Position numbers and translations under genes: made by a program. A stretch of DNA of 64,000 nucleotides from Brevundimonas sp. (GTDB lineage Bacteria; Pseudomonadota; Alphaproteobacteria; Caulobacterales; Caulobacteraceae): contig NZ_JACESB010000002.1 in NCBI RefSeq assembly GCF_013912005.1, positions 124,001 through 188,000 on the forward strand, written 5' to 3'. Positions 30,672 to 42,940 of the stretch are shown one piece after another; positions within the stretch are counted from its first letter, which is position 1; each line of letters opens with the position of its first letter. The notes beneath the pieces were generated by a model. The model worked only from the letters and a program-made list of their open reading frames with translations. It was not told where the DNA came from and did not search any database.

Positions 30672-31604
30672 TTACTGGAGATTGAAAACGCGGTCGGGTT
30701 CGAGCCGGCCGGCCCGCATCGAGCAGAGGGCGACGAGGGTTCCGTCCTGGACGGCTGAAACGGTTCTGGATCCCTCCCGAAGGCGGGCCCTGAGCGTTTC
30801 GACCTGTCGGGGAAGCAGAACGATCGGCCGTCCCTGCCGAAGCTGGAAGGCGTCCTGGTCCGTCACGGCCAGCTCCGGGATGTCGTCCAGGGCGGTCGCG
30901 ACGGGAAGCAAGCCTTCCGGGGCGGCGCCCCTATGCACCATTTCCGCCAGTAAATCCAGCGTGACCGCGTTATCGGTCGAGAACGGCCCCACCCGCTCGC
31001 GCCGCAGGGCCGAGACATGCCCCTCGGCGCCCAGCGCCGCGGCGAGGTCGCGGGCCAGCGAACGCACATAGACGCCCTTGCCGGTGCGCAGGGTGATCTC
31101 GACGTGGTCGGGGTCCGGCGCCGCGGTCACCGCCGCCTCGTGAACGGTCACCCGCCGCGCCTTCAGCTCCACCTCGACCCCGTCCCGGGCGAGGTCGTAG
31201 GCCCGCTGGCCGTCGACCTTGATCGCCGAGAAGGCCGGCGGAACCTGGTCGATCTCGCCGACGAAGGCGGGCAGGGCGGCCTTCAACTGCTCGACCGTCG
31301 GCCGCACGTCGGAGCGGGCGACGATCTCGCCCTCCCGATCCACGCTGTCGGTCGAGATCCCCCAGTGGATGGTGAAGCGGTAGACCTTCTCCGCGTCCAT
31401 CATGAAGGGCACGGTCTTGGTCGCCTCGCCCAGCGCGATCGGCAGGATGCCGGAGGCCAGGGGGTCCAGGGTGCCGGCGTGCCCCGCCTTCCGGGCGTCG
31501 AACAGCCGCCGCACCCGCGTCACCGCCTCGGTCGAGCCCATCTCCAGCGGCTTGTCGAGGCAGACCCAGCCGTTGACGATCGCGCCGCGCTTGCGCCGGC
31601 CCAT
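30672..31604 (-). CDS. truB: tRNA pseudouridine-55 synthase TruB
   Basis: 310 residues. The catalytic motif is [12 protein letters not shown] with Asp47. [20 protein letters not shown] and the tRNA-binding PUA-like tail (RQGRPIVLL) are present. It makes pseudouridine in the T-loop of all tRNAs. The start ATG overlaps the rbfA stop by one base (ATGA-type), so translation is coupled. Confidence 0.96.
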   Translation of the reverse strand: MGRRKRGAIVNGWVCLDKPLEMGSTEAVTRVRRLFDARKAGHAGTLDPLASGILPIALGEATKTVPFMMDAEKVYRFTIHWGISTDSVDREGEIVARSDVRPTVEQLKAALPAFVGEIDQVPPAFSAIKVDGQRAYDLARDGVEVELKARRVTVHEAAVTAAPDPDHVEITLRTGKGVYVRSLARDLAAALGAEGHVSALRRERVGPFSTDNAVTLDLLAEMVHRGAAPEGLLPVATALDDIPELAVTDQDAFQLRQGRPIVLLPRQVETLRARLREGSRTVSAVQDGTLVALCSMRAGRLEPDRVFNLQ

Positions 31605-32056
31605 CAGTCCCCGGCCTCGTCGTCGCCGTTCTCGATGTCGGCCCGCACCCGCGGGTCGCTGAACAGCCGGTCCATGCGGCCGGCGGCGTCGAAGCTCTCG
31701 TCGTGCCGGAACTTCAGGTCCGGGGTGAACTTCATGTCGATGTGCCGGCCCAGCGCGCCGCGCAGGAAGCGGGCGTGGGCGTTCAGCGCCTTGACGATCT
31801 CGTCCACGTGGCCGGCGGTCGGCGCCGCCTCGACGCCGGCCCCCAGCGGCTCGACGAAGCAGGTGGCGTGTTTCAGGTCGGGGCTCATCCGCACCTCGGT
31901 GACGGTCACCGACACGCCCTCCAGCGCGGGATCGTGGATCTCCTCCTCGCGCAACACCTCCACCAGGGCGTGGCGGATCAGTTCGCCGGCGCGCAACTGG
32001 CGCTGCGACGGTCCCTGCGGTCCGGATGCGTTGCGGGTGTGTTGCTTGCGGCCCAT
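31604..32056 (-). CDS. rbfA: Ribosome-binding factor A
   Basis: 150 residues. It is a KH-like fold with the family blocks [39 protein letters not shown] and [24 protein letters not shown]. RbfA binds the immature 30S subunit at the 5' end of 16S rRNA and is needed for cold adaptation. It overlaps truB. An acidic tail (NGDDEAGD) is normal for alphaproteobacteria. It heads the rbfA, truB, rpsO, pnp part of the block. Confidence 0.95.
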   Translation of the reverse strand: MGRKQHTRNASGPQGPSQRQLRAGELIRHALVEVLREEEIHDPALEGVSVTVTEVRMSPDLKHATCFVEPLGAGVEAAPTAGHVDEIVKALNAHARFLRGALGRHIDMKFTPDLKFRHDESFDAAGRMDRLFSDPRVRADIENGDDEAGD

Positions 32057-32168
32057 GACGGCCTCCTCTGGCGACGCCCGCCGGGGATCGGACCCGGCTC
32101 GAGGCGAAGGCCGCGGGGCGGGGAGGGACGGGCCCTCCGGCCGCGGCCTGGGATGAAGAGGGCGCGGT

Positions 32169-32876
32169 CTAGTCCCGCGGGGCGGGAGTGTCCAGTTCCG
32201 CCCGGCCCACGGCGGCCATCAGCTCGGACGATACGATCGAGCGGAACGGGCGCACCGGCAGGCCGGCGGCGTTCAGCACGCCCGCGGTCCAGTGGTTGCA
32301 CAGGTGGGCCACGGAGAAGGTCTCGCGGCTGGCGAAGAAGCGGGCGTCGTCGCCAGGGCGGGCGGCCGCGATCCGCGGCGCGCCGCCCGAAAGGTCGAGC
32401 GAGTCCTCGACGGCCTGGGCGAGCCGCCGGAACCCGGCGGGCGTGAGACGGAAGGAGCGGCGGCCGTCCCCGGCGAACAGTCGGCGAGGGTCGCGCTGGG
32501 CCGGGTCGAGCATCACCACCGAGGCGTTGCCCGGCCGGAAGAAGGCCCGCGCCCCGTCCGGCAGGCGGTGATGGATCGGGCTCTGGTCCACGTAGAATTT
32601 CGCGTCGCCCCAGCCGATCAGGATCCAGTCCCCGGGCGGCAGGGACCGCACCGCCTCGGCCAGCGGCCCGCCCCGCGCCTCCAAGGCCGCGCGCGGCAGG
32701 GCCAGGTCGGTGTGGAAGCCGTTGTCCAGCAGATGCGCCTCCACGGCGGGGGCGCCCGGCGCCGCGCGCCAGAGCGCCGCATCGCCCGGCGCCACCCAGG
32801 TCCACAGGGCGGCCAGCGCGCCCAGCGCCCCCGCGACGAGCACGGCGCGCGCCCCGGTTCCCCGTCTTCCGCTCAT
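32169..32876 (-). CDS. DUF2459/TIGR02117 family protein
   Basis: 235 residues from the ATG at 32876, which overlaps the upstream stop as ATGA. A single N-terminal hydrophobic segment (VLVAGALGALAALWTWVAPG) is a membrane anchor or signal. The TIGR02117 blocks follow: HLLDNGFHTDLALPRAAL, WILIGWGDAKFYVDQSP and LCNHWTAGVLNAAGLPV, with conserved Asn, His and Cys. These suggest a hydrolase-like periplasmic protein, but function is unknown. Translational coupling to the next gene upstream is likely. Confidence 0.85.
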   Translation of the reverse strand: MSGRRGTGARAVLVAGALGALAALWTWVAPGDAALWRAAPGAPAVEAHLLDNGFHTDLALPRAALEARGGPLAEAVRSLPPGDWILIGWGDAKFYVDQSPIHHRLPDGARAFFRPGNASVVMLDPAQRDPRRLFAGDGRRSFRLTPAGFRRLAQAVEDSLDLSGGAPRIAAARPGDDARFFASRETFSVAHLCNHWTAGVLNAAGLPVRPFRSIVSSELMAAVGRAELDTPAPRD

Positions 32877-33538
32877 CGACGTTCGAAGCTCCACACGCCG
32901 CAGGGCTGTCCCGGCGGGCCGTCCGCCCCGGCGGCGAACAGCATCAGATCCAGCCGGTCACGACGGTGCAGCAGGGCGACCGCGGCGGGCCGGGCGCCGG
33001 CGCACAGGGGCGAGGCGGGAACCGCGGCGGCCCCGGGCGGGGGCGTGATGGTGCGGAGCTCGATCTGGGCGTCGGTCGGGGCGTTCCACTGGCCGGCGAA
33101 GGTGCGGCCGGGCGCGAAGGCCTCGCCTGCGGCGGCGATCCGCAACGGCCGGGTGTGCAGCGTCTCGCCGGACTCGAAGCGGATGCGGGCGGCGAGGAAG
33201 GCCGCCCCGCCGGCGGTCGTGCGCGTCGCCTCGTCGACCGGGCGGAACTCGCCCGCCAGCGGCAGGTCTGCGGCCGCCGGGGCCAGCGGCTCCACCCCGG
33301 ACGACGCCGGCCGGCGCTGGCCGTCCGCGCCGTCCGCGCGCGCGATCGGGAGGCGGTCGAAGGCCCGGCCGACCGCCGGCCCCGCCCGGTCGCGCAAGGC
33401 CTCCCAGGCGGCCACCGCATGCCTCTGCTCGATGGCCAGCAGGAACAGCACCAGGCAGACAAAGCCCAGGGCGCCGGCGAGGCCCTTGAGGCCCCGGTCG
33501 CGCGACGGTGGGGTCCGGCGGGAGACGGCGGTGGTCAT
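32873..33538 (-). CDS. Hypothetical single-pass membrane protein
   Basis: 221 residues from the ATG at 33538; TTG 33547 is an alternative. A short basic start is followed by one transmembrane helix (LKGLAGALGFVCLVLFLLAIEQ) and an exported beta-rich domain containing AGEFRPVDEATRTTAGGAAFLAARIRFESGETL. Three late cysteines are present (LCAGAR, QPCGVW among them). No family was recognised. It overlaps the DUF2459 gene and lies 40 bases from the exported protein gene upstream, so the three look like one envelope operon. Confidence 0.7.
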   Translation of the reverse strand: MTTAVSRRTPPSRDRGLKGLAGALGFVCLVLFLLAIEQRHAVAAWEALRDRAGPAVGRAFDRLPIARADGADGQRRPASSGVEPLAPAAADLPLAGEFRPVDEATRTTAGGAAFLAARIRFESGETLHTRPLRIAAAGEAFAPGRTFAGQWNAPTDAQIELRTITPPPGAAAVPASPLCAGARPAAVALLHRRDRLDLMLFAAGADGPPGQPCGVWSFERR

Positions 33539-33577
33539 GGACGACAACCTAGCCGGGCGTTTCGGGGGCGCGAAGCC

Positions 33578-34087
33578 CTATCCCCCCACAGGGGCGTCGT
33601 CGCCCGGAGCAGCGGCCGGGGGCGTGGCCCACTCGCCGCGCCAGTCGTACGACAGGGTCACGCAATGGCGGTAGGTTCCGTCGGGCCAGCGGCCGACGGC
33701 GTGCAGGGTCAGCGGGCGCGCCAGCCGGACCCGGCCGGAGACCAGCCAGGCCGCGTCAGCACCCGGGCAGAGGGCCCGCGACAGGCCGCGGCCGTCGCCT
33801 TCCGGGGAGATGGTGTAGACGGTCGCCTCGGCCGCGCCCTCGGGCAGCGCCCGCCGCACGGCGTCGGGCCCGCCCCGCCGCACCTCGGCCGAGCCGCGCT
33901 GGGAGGTCGAGATGATCCGCCGCACGCTGATCGCGCCGAACAGGCCGCGGTTCGCCTCCAGCGTCACGCCGCGGGTCAGGGCCTGGGTGACCCGGTTCGA
34001 GGCGTCGTAGGCGAGGTACCGGATCTCCGCCGCCGCCGGTCCGGCGACGAGGGAGAGGGCCAAGGCGGCGGTCAGGATGCGGCGCAT
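33578..34087 (-). CDS. Hypothetical exported protein
   Basis: 169 residues with a clean signal peptide (MRRILTAALALSLVAGPAAA, cleavage before EIRY). The mature part starts IRYLAYDASNRVTQALTRGVTLEANRGLFG and later has GTYRHCVTLSYDWRGEW. Two cysteines (LCPGAD, RHCVTL) could pair. No family was recognised. It lies between infB and the single-pass membrane gene, reading the same way. A hairpin at 34115-34140 may end infB transcription first. Confidence 0.72.
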   Translation of the reverse strand: MRRILTAALALSLVAGPAAAEIRYLAYDASNRVTQALTRGVTLEANRGLFGAISVRRIISTSQRGSAEVRRGGPDAVRRALPEGAAEATVYTISPEGDGRGLSRALCPGADAAWLVSGRVRLARPLTLHAVGRWPDGTYRHCVTLSYDWRGEWATPPAAAPGDDAPVGG

Positions 34088-34114
34088 GCGTCTTGATCCC
34101 CGATGCGGATGGCG

Positions 34115-34140
34115 AAACGGCGGCGCTGTCGCGCCGCCGT
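34115..34140 (-). terminator. Probable terminator of the nusA-infB operon
   Basis: On the minus strand, ACGGCGGCGC and GCGCCGCCGT form a perfect 10-pair stem with a 4-base loop (34117-34140), followed by TTT. It lies 20 bases after the infB stop. The short T tract makes it moderate rather than strong. Confidence 0.55.
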
Positions 34141-34160
34141 CCCGGCAGGTCGGCGAACGC

Positions 34161-37148
<2,988 letters not shown>

Positions 37149-37236
37149 CCGGTCGCTTTACTTTGACGGCAGGCGGTCCGCCGTCTCGTCACATGGGTCT
37201 TCAAACACAAAAAGCCGTGCGGCGCTCCGCCCCCGC

Positions 37237-37905
37237 TCAGGGAGCAGAACCCCGCCCGTCTCGAAATCCATCCGGGGCTCCAGCCGCATCCGCGCTCCAT
37301 CCGGGCGGCGTCAACGGTCGAAATCCCGCCAGTCGTTCGACCTCGAAGGTCCAGCGATCGGCCCGCCCGCCCTCAAGCAGGACGGCGTGTATCGCATTTT
37401 CCAGCCCCAGGGCCAAACCCAATTCGTCCGCGCCGAAGGCGCCGCAGACTTTCGGGGGCGTCGGCTGATGTTTCGCCAGGGCCATGAGCTTGCCCCGGCC
37501 GTCGGCGGACCCGTCCGCCGCCTCGACCAGCCAGGCCGCGCGTCCGGAGCGGATCGCGGCCGCCGCCTTTTCGAAACCGGAGATAAGCACGCCTTCGCGC
37601 CGGGCAAGACCCAGCTGCTCCAGACAACGCCGGACCAGCAGGGCCTCGACCCGCGCGGCGAGGTCGCCGGCCGGCTTCAGCGGCGCCTTCGCGGCCCGCG
37701 CGAACAGGTTCTTCTTCACCGCCGCCTCGACCGAGGCGCGGTCGGCGGCGACCCACAGGCCGCGGCCCGGCAGCTTGCGCGCCAGGTCGGGGGCGACCGA
37801 GCCGTCCGGAGCGGCCACGAAGCGGATCAGGCGGGATTCATCCATGACCTGGTGCGTCACCAGGTCCCGGCGCTCCCGCTCAGTCGTCGCGTCGCGAACT
37901 CCCAT
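37237..37905 (-). CDS. YlxR/DUF448-type RNA-binding protein with L7Ae-like domain
   Basis: 222 residues. The N-terminal YlxR domain has SRLIRFVAAPDGSVAPDLARKLPGRGLWVAADR. The C-terminal half has an L7Ae-like fold (LARREGVLISGFEKAAAAIRSGRAAWLVEAADGS). The usual Cys of the RRCIVTGE motif is replaced (RRDLVTHQ), as in other Caulobacterales, so metal or thiol chemistry is not expected. In the nusA operon it is probably tied to transcription or RNase P, but the role is not settled. It sits between nusA (18-base gap) and infB (88-base gap). Confidence 0.88.
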   Translation of the reverse strand: MGVRDATTERERRDLVTHQVMDESRLIRFVAAPDGSVAPDLARKLPGRGLWVAADRASVEAAVKKNLFARAAKAPLKPAGDLAARVEALLVRRCLEQLGLARREGVLISGFEKAAAAIRSGRAAWLVEAADGSADGRGKLMALAKHQPTPPKVCGAFGADELGLALGLENAIHAVLLEGGRADRWTFEVERLAGFRPLTPPGWSADAAGAPDGFRDGRGSAP

Positions 37906-37923
37906 GGACGGCCCGGTCTCCCA

Positions 37924-39693
37924 TCACGCGTCGCGGGACGGTTCGAGGTCCGCGTCGGCGGCCCCGGCGTCTTCGTCGGCGTCTTCGGCCGGCGAGGCGT
38001 CGTCCGCTTCGCCGGCGGGCGCGGCGCCGAACACGGTGTCGGCGTCGTACTCGCCCTCGGCGAATTCCTCTTCCTCGTATTCCGGCTCGGGCTCCGGCTG
38101 CGGCAGCTCCGAGGCGTCGATCCAGCCGGCGGCCACGCGCGCCTGCAGGATCAGCATCTCGGCCTCTTCCTGGGCCAGGTTGAAGGCTTCCAGCACGCCC
38201 GGGACCTTGACCCGTTCGCCGCCCTTCACCTCATAGCCGCCGCGGATCTCGTCGGTGGCCAGGTCGGCGAGGTCCTCGACGGTCTTCACGCCGCCCTGGC
38301 CCAGCGCCACGGCCATCGGCAGGGTCACGCCCGGCACCTCGAGCACGGCGTCCTCGACGCCCAGCTCCTTGCGCTTCGCGTCCTGCTCGGCGGCCTGCCT
38401 CTCGAGGAAGTCGCGGGCCCGCGCCTGCAGCTCCTCGGCGGTCTCCTCGTCGAAGCCCTCGATGTCCGAGATCTCGTACGGTTCGACCCAGGCCAGGTCC
38501 TCGACGGTGGCGAAGCCCTCGGTGACGAGCAGCTGGGCGATCACCTCGTCGACGTCCAGCGCCTCCTGGAACAGGGCGGTGCGCTCGGCGAATTCCTTCT
38601 GGCGGCGCTCGGAATCCTGGGACTCGGTGATGATGTCGATCTGCCAGCCGGTCAGCTGCGAGGCGAGGCGGACGTTCTGGCCGCGGCGGCCGATGGCCAG
38701 CGACAGCTGCTCGTCCGGCACCACCACCTCGACGCGGTCGGCCTCCTCGTCGAGCACCACCTTGGACACCTCGGCCGGAGCCAGGGCGTTGACGATGAAG
38801 GTCGGCTCGTCGGGGTTCCACTGGATGATGTCGATCTTCTCGCCCTGCAGCTCGGCGACCACCGCCTGCACGCGCGAGCCGCGCATGCCGACGCAGGCGC
38901 CGACCGGATCGATCGAGCTGTCGTTCGACAGCACCGCCATCTTGGCGCGCGAGCCCGGATCGCGGGCGGCGGCGCGGATCTCGATGACGCCGTCGTAGAC
39001 CTCGGGCACCTCCTGGGCGAACAGCTTGGCCATGAAGCCCGGGTGGGCCCGGCTCAGCATGACCTGCGGACCCTTCGCCTCGGGGCGCACGTCGTAGATG
39101 TAGGTGCGGATCCGGTCGCCGATGTTGAACACCTCGCGCGGGATCGAGTCGTTGCGGCGCATGATGCCTTCGCCGCGGCCCAGGTCGACGATGGTGTTGC
39201 CGTATTCGACGCGCTTGACCGTGCCGTTGACGATCTCGCCGACGCGGTCCTTGAACTCCTCGTACTGGTTGGCGCGCTCGGCCTCGCGGACCTTTCCGGT
39301 CACGACCTGGCGGGCCATCTGGGTCTGCACCCGGCCGAACTCGAATGGCGGCAGCTCCTCGACGTACTCCTTGCCGACCACGGCCTCCGGATCGCGCTTC
39401 AGCGCGTCGCGCAGGCGCACCATGGCGGAGTCGTTGAACTCCTCCAGCTCGTCCTCGGGCTGCCAGTCGTCGTCGACGATGGTCACGTGCCGGGTCAGGG
39501 CCAGCTCGCCGGTCTTCGGGTCGATCTTGGCGCGGATGTCGTGGTGGGCGCCGTAGCGGGCCTTGGCGCCCTTCTGGATCGCCTCCTCGATCGCCTCGAC
39601 GACGATCTCCTTGTCGATGTTCTTCTCGCGCGCGACCGCATCGGCGATCTGCAGCAGTTCGAGACGGTTCGCGGCGACACCGGTGACGGCCAT
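37924..39693 (-). CDS. nusA: Transcription elongation/termination factor NusA
   Basis: 589 residues. Order: RNA polymerase-binding NTD (1-140; [21 protein letters not shown]), S1 ([19 protein letters not shown]), KH1 and KH2 ([41 protein letters not shown]), then two helix-hairpin-helix acidic repeats ([19 protein letters not shown] region) and a long Asp/Glu tail. It controls pausing, termination and antitermination. The rimP stop is 3 bases upstream, so translation is tightly linked. Confidence 0.97.
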   Translation of the reverse strand: MAVTGVAANRLELLQIADAVAREKNIDKEIVVEAIEEAIQKGAKARYGAHHDIRAKIDPKTGELALTRHVTIVDDDWQPEDELEEFNDSAMVRLRDALKRDPEAVVGKEYVEELPPFEFGRVQTQMARQVVTGKVREAERANQYEEFKDRVGEIVNGTVKRVEYGNTIVDLGRGEGIMRRNDSIPREVFNIGDRIRTYIYDVRPEAKGPQVMLSRAHPGFMAKLFAQEVPEVYDGVIEIRAAARDPGSRAKMAVLSNDSSIDPVGACVGMRGSRVQAVVAELQGEKIDIIQWNPDEPTFIVNALAPAEVSKVVLDEEADRVEVVVPDEQLSLAIGRRGQNVRLASQLTGWQIDIITESQDSERRQKEFAERTALFQEALDVDEVIAQLLVTEGFATVEDLAWVEPYEISDIEGFDEETAEELQARARDFLERQAAEQDAKRKELGVEDAVLEVPGVTLPMAVALGQGGVKTVEDLADLATDEIRGGYEVKGGERVKVPGVLEAFNLAQEEAEMLILQARVAAGWIDASELPQPEPEPEYEEEEFAEGEYDADTVFGAAPAGEADDASPAEDADEDAGAADADLEPSRDA

Positions 39694-39696
39694 GCC

Positions 39697-40242
39697 TCAG
39701 TCCTCAGTTTCAGTCGGGTTGTTGTCGTTGCGGGCGGCGCGCTTCTCGGCGCCGGCCTTCAGGAGTTCGTCGGTCAGCACCAGCTTGGCGTCGACCAGCC
39801 AGGCGAAGGGGATCAGGGCCGTGTCCTCCTCGCCTTCCAGATCGATGGCGACATTGTCGCCGTCGATCCCGGCCAGCACGCCCTTGAAGCGCTTGCGGCC
39901 CTCGATCATCCGGTCGGTCTCCAGCCGGGCCTCGTAGCCTTCGAACAGGTCGAAGTCCGACAGCCGGGTCAGCGGCCGGTCGATGCCGGGGGAGGAGACC
40001 TCCAGCAGGTATTCGCCGGAGATCGGGTCGGCGGCGTCCAGCACCTCCGACACCGCGCGGCTGAGGCGGGCGCATTCCTCGACGGCGATGTCGTGGTCCG
40101 CGGCGCGCTCGGCCATGATCTGCAGCCGCCGGCGCTGGGTGCCGCCCATCAGCCGCACGCGCACGATCTCCAGCCCGAGGCTTTCGGCCACGGGCTCGAT
40201 GAGCTCCAGCAGGGCGCGGTCTTCGGCGGTCTTGGCCTTCAC
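39697..40242 (-). CDS. rimP: Ribosome maturation factor RimP
   Basis: 181 residues starting at GTG 40242. The N-terminal domain has [21 protein letters not shown] and the conserved [15 protein letters not shown] strand. The C-terminal SH3-like domain is [21 protein letters not shown]. It assists 30S assembly. This is the first gene of the rimP, nusA, ylxR, infB operon. A hairpin and T-run end only 11 bases upstream of the start codon, which is an unusual position and suggests attenuation (see the leader feature). Confidence 0.95.
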   Translation of the reverse strand: MKAKTAEDRALLELIEPVAESLGLEIVRVRLMGGTQRRRLQIMAERAADHDIAVEECARLSRAVSEVLDAADPISGEYLLEVSSPGIDRPLTRLSDFDLFEGYEARLETDRMIEGRKRFKGVLAGIDGDNVAIDLEGEEDTALIPFAWLVDAKLVLTDELLKAGAEKRAARNDNNPTETED

Positions 40243-40252
40243 GCGGGCGATC

Positions 40253-40287
40253 CAAACAAAAAGCGGCGGGCCGTCCGGGCCGCCGCT
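40253..40287 (-). terminator. Intrinsic terminator/attenuator directly upstream of rimP
   Basis: On the minus strand AGCGGCGG pairs with CCGCCGCT (40287-40262), extended by two more pairs around a bulge, then TTTTTGTTTGGA. It comes after the likely rimP promoter and before the rimP start. It could end chemotaxis-gene transcription and at the same time act as an attenuator of the nusA operon. Confidence 0.7.
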
Positions 40288-40290
40288 TCA

Positions 40291-40319
40291 AACGGCGCCG
40301 TTAGGACGCCGGTCTAACG
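40291..40319 (-). promoter_or_regulatory. Overlapping inverted repeats in the rimP leader
   Basis: CGTTAG at 40299-40304 and CTAACG at 40314-40319 form a 6-pair stem. A perfect 12-base palindrome AACGGCGCCGTT lies at 40291-40302 and shares four bases with it. The two structures cannot form together, the kind of arrangement used for switching between leader folds. Structure is read from sequence; function is inferred. Confidence 0.4.
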
Positions 40320-40330
40320 ATGTGGGGCGG

Positions 40331-40359
40331 CATATAGGCCAAGGCGGGGAGCTTGTCAG
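40331..40359 (-). promoter_or_regulatory. Probable sigma-70 promoter of the rimP-nusA-infB operon
   Basis: On the minus strand CTGACA (40359-40354) and TATATG (40336-40331) are 17 bases apart, close to the TTGACA/TATAAT consensus. The start would be near 40324, giving a leader of about 80 bases that contains two inverted repeats and a terminator hairpin before rimP. Confidence 0.55.
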
Positions 40360-40380
40360 CCCCCCGCGCCGTCGCCTTGT

Positions 40381-42306
40381 TCAGAACGCCTCCCAGCCAT
40401 CCTCGGCGGCCGCCGGCTTCGGCGCGGCGCCGCCGTGGCCGAGGGACTTCAGCTGGACCACGGTCCGCGCGGTGCGCTCGCTGCGGGCCGGGGCCGCGGG
40501 GGCCGCGCGAACCGCCGCGGCCTCCTCGCCGATGCGGAAGCGCGACACCGAGGCCGCGAGGCTCTCGGCCTCCTCCGCCAGCGAGTGGCTGGCGGCGGTC
40601 GATTCCTCGACCATGGCGGCGTTCTGCTGGGTCACCTGGTCCATCTGGTTGACGGCGGTGTTGACCTGCTGGAGGCCGGTGGCCTGTTCCTGGGCCGAGG
40701 CGGCGATCTCCGACACCAGGCCGTCGATCTCGGCGACCCGGTCGACGATCCGCTGCAGCGCCTCGCCGGTCTGGCCGACCAGGCTGACGCCCGAGCCGAC
40801 CTGGGCGGTCGAGGCGGAGATCAGGGTCTTGATCTCGCGCGCCGCCTCGGCCGAGCGCTGGGCCAGGGCCCGCACCTCCGAGGCCACCACCGCGAAGCCG
40901 CGGCCGGCGTCGCCCGCCCGGGCCGCCTCGACCCCGGCGTTCAGGGCCAGCAGGTTGGTCTGGAAGGCGATCTCGTCGATCACGCCGATGATCTGGCTGA
41001 TCTGCTGCGCCGACTGCTCGATGGCGCTCATGGCGGCGACGGCGTCGCGGACGACCACCCCCGAGGTCTCCGCGTCGCCGCGGGCGGCCTGCACCACGTC
41101 CGAGGCCTGGCGGGCCCCGGCGGCGGTGCGGTTCACCGTGGCGGTGATCTGGTCCAGCGCCGCCGCCGTCTCCTCGAGGCTGGCGGCCTGCTGCTCGGTG
41201 CGGCGCGACAGGTCGTCGGCCGCGTGGCTGATCTCGCCCGAACCCGAGCGGATGGCGGCGACGTTGGTCACCACCACCGACACCGCCTGCTGCAGCTGGC
41301 CGATGGCGGAGTTGAAGTCGGCCTTCAGCTGCTCCGCCTTCGGCGCCACCGCCACCGTCATCCGGTAGGTCAGGTCGCCCCCGGCCATGGCCGCCAGACC
41401 CTCGGCCAGCGCGGTGATGGCCACCCGGTCTTCCTCGGCCGCCCGGGCCTTCTCGGCCTCCGCGGCGGCGCGCTCGCGCTCGGCCGCCGCGCGCTGCGCC
41501 CCGGTCTCCCGCTCGAGCCGCTCCTTCGCGATGGCCGCCTCGCGGAACACCTCCAGCGCCGCCGCCATGCCGCCGATCTCGTCGCGCCGCTCGGCGCCGG
41601 GGATGGGCGAGTCGCGGTCGCCGGCGGCGAGACCGCGCATCCGGTCCGCCAGCGCCTTGACCGGCCGCGACACCGAACGCCCCAGCGCCCAGCCCGCGGC
41701 CCCCATGGCGGCGGCGACCAGCAGGGCCAGACCGCCGAGGCCGAGGGCGGCCTTGCCCACCGCCGCCGCGATCTGGTCGGTGTAGACGCCCGACCCCACG
41801 ATCCAGCCCCAGGGCGTGAAACCCTTGACGTAGGAGATCTTCGGCGCCGGCTCCTCCTGTCCGGGCCTGGCCCAGCGGTAGGCGACGAAGCCCTCGCCGT
41901 CGCGCTTCACCACCTCGGCCATCTCGACGAACATCCTGACGCCGTCGGCGTCGGTGTTGCCGCTGATGTCCTGGCCCTCGAGGCGGGTGTTGAACGGGTG
42001 CATGATCATGCGGGGGTGCATGTCGTTGACCCAGAAATAGTCGTCCTGGCCGTAGCGGAGGCCGCGCAGGGTCGCCATGGCCTGCGCCTGGGCCTGCGGC
42101 CGGGTCAGATGTCCGGCCCGCTCCTCGGCGTGATAGTGGGCGATGATCCCGTGCGCGACCTCGACGGTCTTGCGGGTGCGGTCGGCGATCTCGTCGCGCA
42201 TCACAGCGTCCAGCCGCAACAGCGACAGGCCCAGCACGATCAGCAGACCGGCCATCGCCCCCAGGGTCAGCAGGTTGATCCGCCACGCGACCGTCAACGC
42301 CCGCAT
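40381..42306 (-). CDS. Methyl-accepting chemotaxis protein with single Cache sensor
   Basis: 641 residues. The ATG at 42306 is preferred to 42336 because AGGTGA precedes it by five bases. An N-terminal transmembrane helix is followed by a periplasmic sCache_2 domain ([41 protein letters not shown]). A second helix, a HAMP domain ([18 protein letters not shown]) and a signalling coiled coil with the conserved hairpin tip ([23 protein letters not shown]) follow. The last residues GWEAF match the xWxxF tether for CheR/CheB. It should control swimming or, less likely, pili. The ligand is unknown. Confidence 0.92.
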   Translation of the reverse strand: MRALTVAWRINLLTLGAMAGLLIVLGLSLLRLDAVMRDEIADRTRKTVEVAHGIIAHYHAEERAGHLTRPQAQAQAMATLRGLRYGQDDYFWVNDMHPRMIMHPFNTRLEGQDISGNTDADGVRMFVEMAEVVKRDGEGFVAYRWARPGQEEPAPKISYVKGFTPWGWIVGSGVYTDQIAAAVGKAALGLGGLALLVAAAMGAAGWALGRSVSRPVKALADRMRGLAAGDRDSPIPGAERRDEIGGMAAALEVFREAAIAKERLERETGAQRAAAERERAAAEAEKARAAEEDRVAITALAEGLAAMAGGDLTYRMTVAVAPKAEQLKADFNSAIGQLQQAVSVVVTNVAAIRSGSGEISHAADDLSRRTEQQAASLEETAAALDQITATVNRTAAGARQASDVVQAARGDAETSGVVVRDAVAAMSAIEQSAQQISQIIGVIDEIAFQTNLLALNAGVEAARAGDAGRGFAVVASEVRALAQRSAEAAREIKTLISASTAQVGSGVSLVGQTGEALQRIVDRVAEIDGLVSEIAASAQEQATGLQQVNTAVNQMDQVTQQNAAMVEESTAASHSLAEEAESLAASVSRFRIGEEAAAVRAAPAAPARSERTARTVVQLKSLGHGGAAPKPAAAEDGWEAF

Positions 42307-42410
42307 CGTGTTCACCTGATTTGCCCAAGCGACCATGAGCCTGCCGGGCGGGCGTGAACAAAGGCCGAAGCCGGAGATGCGTAGAATCCCGTACCCGGCG
42401 CCTGGTCTGC

Positions 42411-42920
42411 TCAGGGCTGGATCAGCGCCAGGCGCCCCAGATAGTCCCGCTTGCCCAGCTCCACCCCGAGGTGGCGCAGGATCGCGTAGGCCATGCTGAC
42501 GTGGAAGTAGAAGTTGGGAATGGCGAAGCTGGTCAGATAGCCGGCGCCCTCGAAATCCAGCTCCACGCCGGGGAAGCGCAACTCGACCCGCCGCGCCTCG
42601 GCGCCCTCGAAGGCGGCCGGATCGACGCCTTCGATGAAGGCGATCGACAGCTCCACCGTCGCCCGCAGTTCGGCCAGCGACGCCTCGGCGTCCTCGGTGC
42701 GCGGCCACGCCTGCCCGGTCAGCCGCGCCACGCAGCTGCGCGCCGAGAAGGCGGCCATGCGGATCTGGTCGGGGAAGGGCCTCATGTCCGGCGCGAGGCG
42801 GGCCTGCATCAGCGCCGCCGCGTCGAGGCCCGAGGCCTCCGCCCTGTCGAGCAGGTGCAGGAGCACGTTCAGGCCGCGCAGGAAGACGGGGGAGGCGGCG
42901 TCGGGGAGGGCGAAGGTCAT
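42411..42920 (-). CDS. DUF1993 family protein
   Basis: 169 residues of a DinB-like four-helix bundle. The DUF1993 landmarks are [18 protein letters not shown] near the start, [24 protein letters not shown] and [20 protein letters not shown] near the end. Scattered His and Asp residues could bind metal, as in DinB-type enzymes, but no activity is known. It lies 20 bases after trmB, with which it is likely co-transcribed. GGGAG precedes the ATG. Confidence 0.87.
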   Translation of the reverse strand: MTFALPDAASPVFLRGLNVLLHLLDRAEASGLDAAALMQARLAPDMRPFPDQIRMAAFSARSCVARLTGQAWPRTEDAEASLAELRATVELSIAFIEGVDPAAFEGAEARRVELRFPGVELDFEGAGYLTSFAIPNFYFHVSMAYAILRHLGVELGKRDYLGRLALIQP

Positions 42921-42940
42921 GATGGGGAGCTCCCGGGGGG

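Noticed and set aside
37197-37225. Terminator between ylxR and infB (a T-rich run after a small stem on the minus strand)
   Set aside because: The stem is only four pairs and the T-run is seven bases away from it. Too weak to list as a feature.
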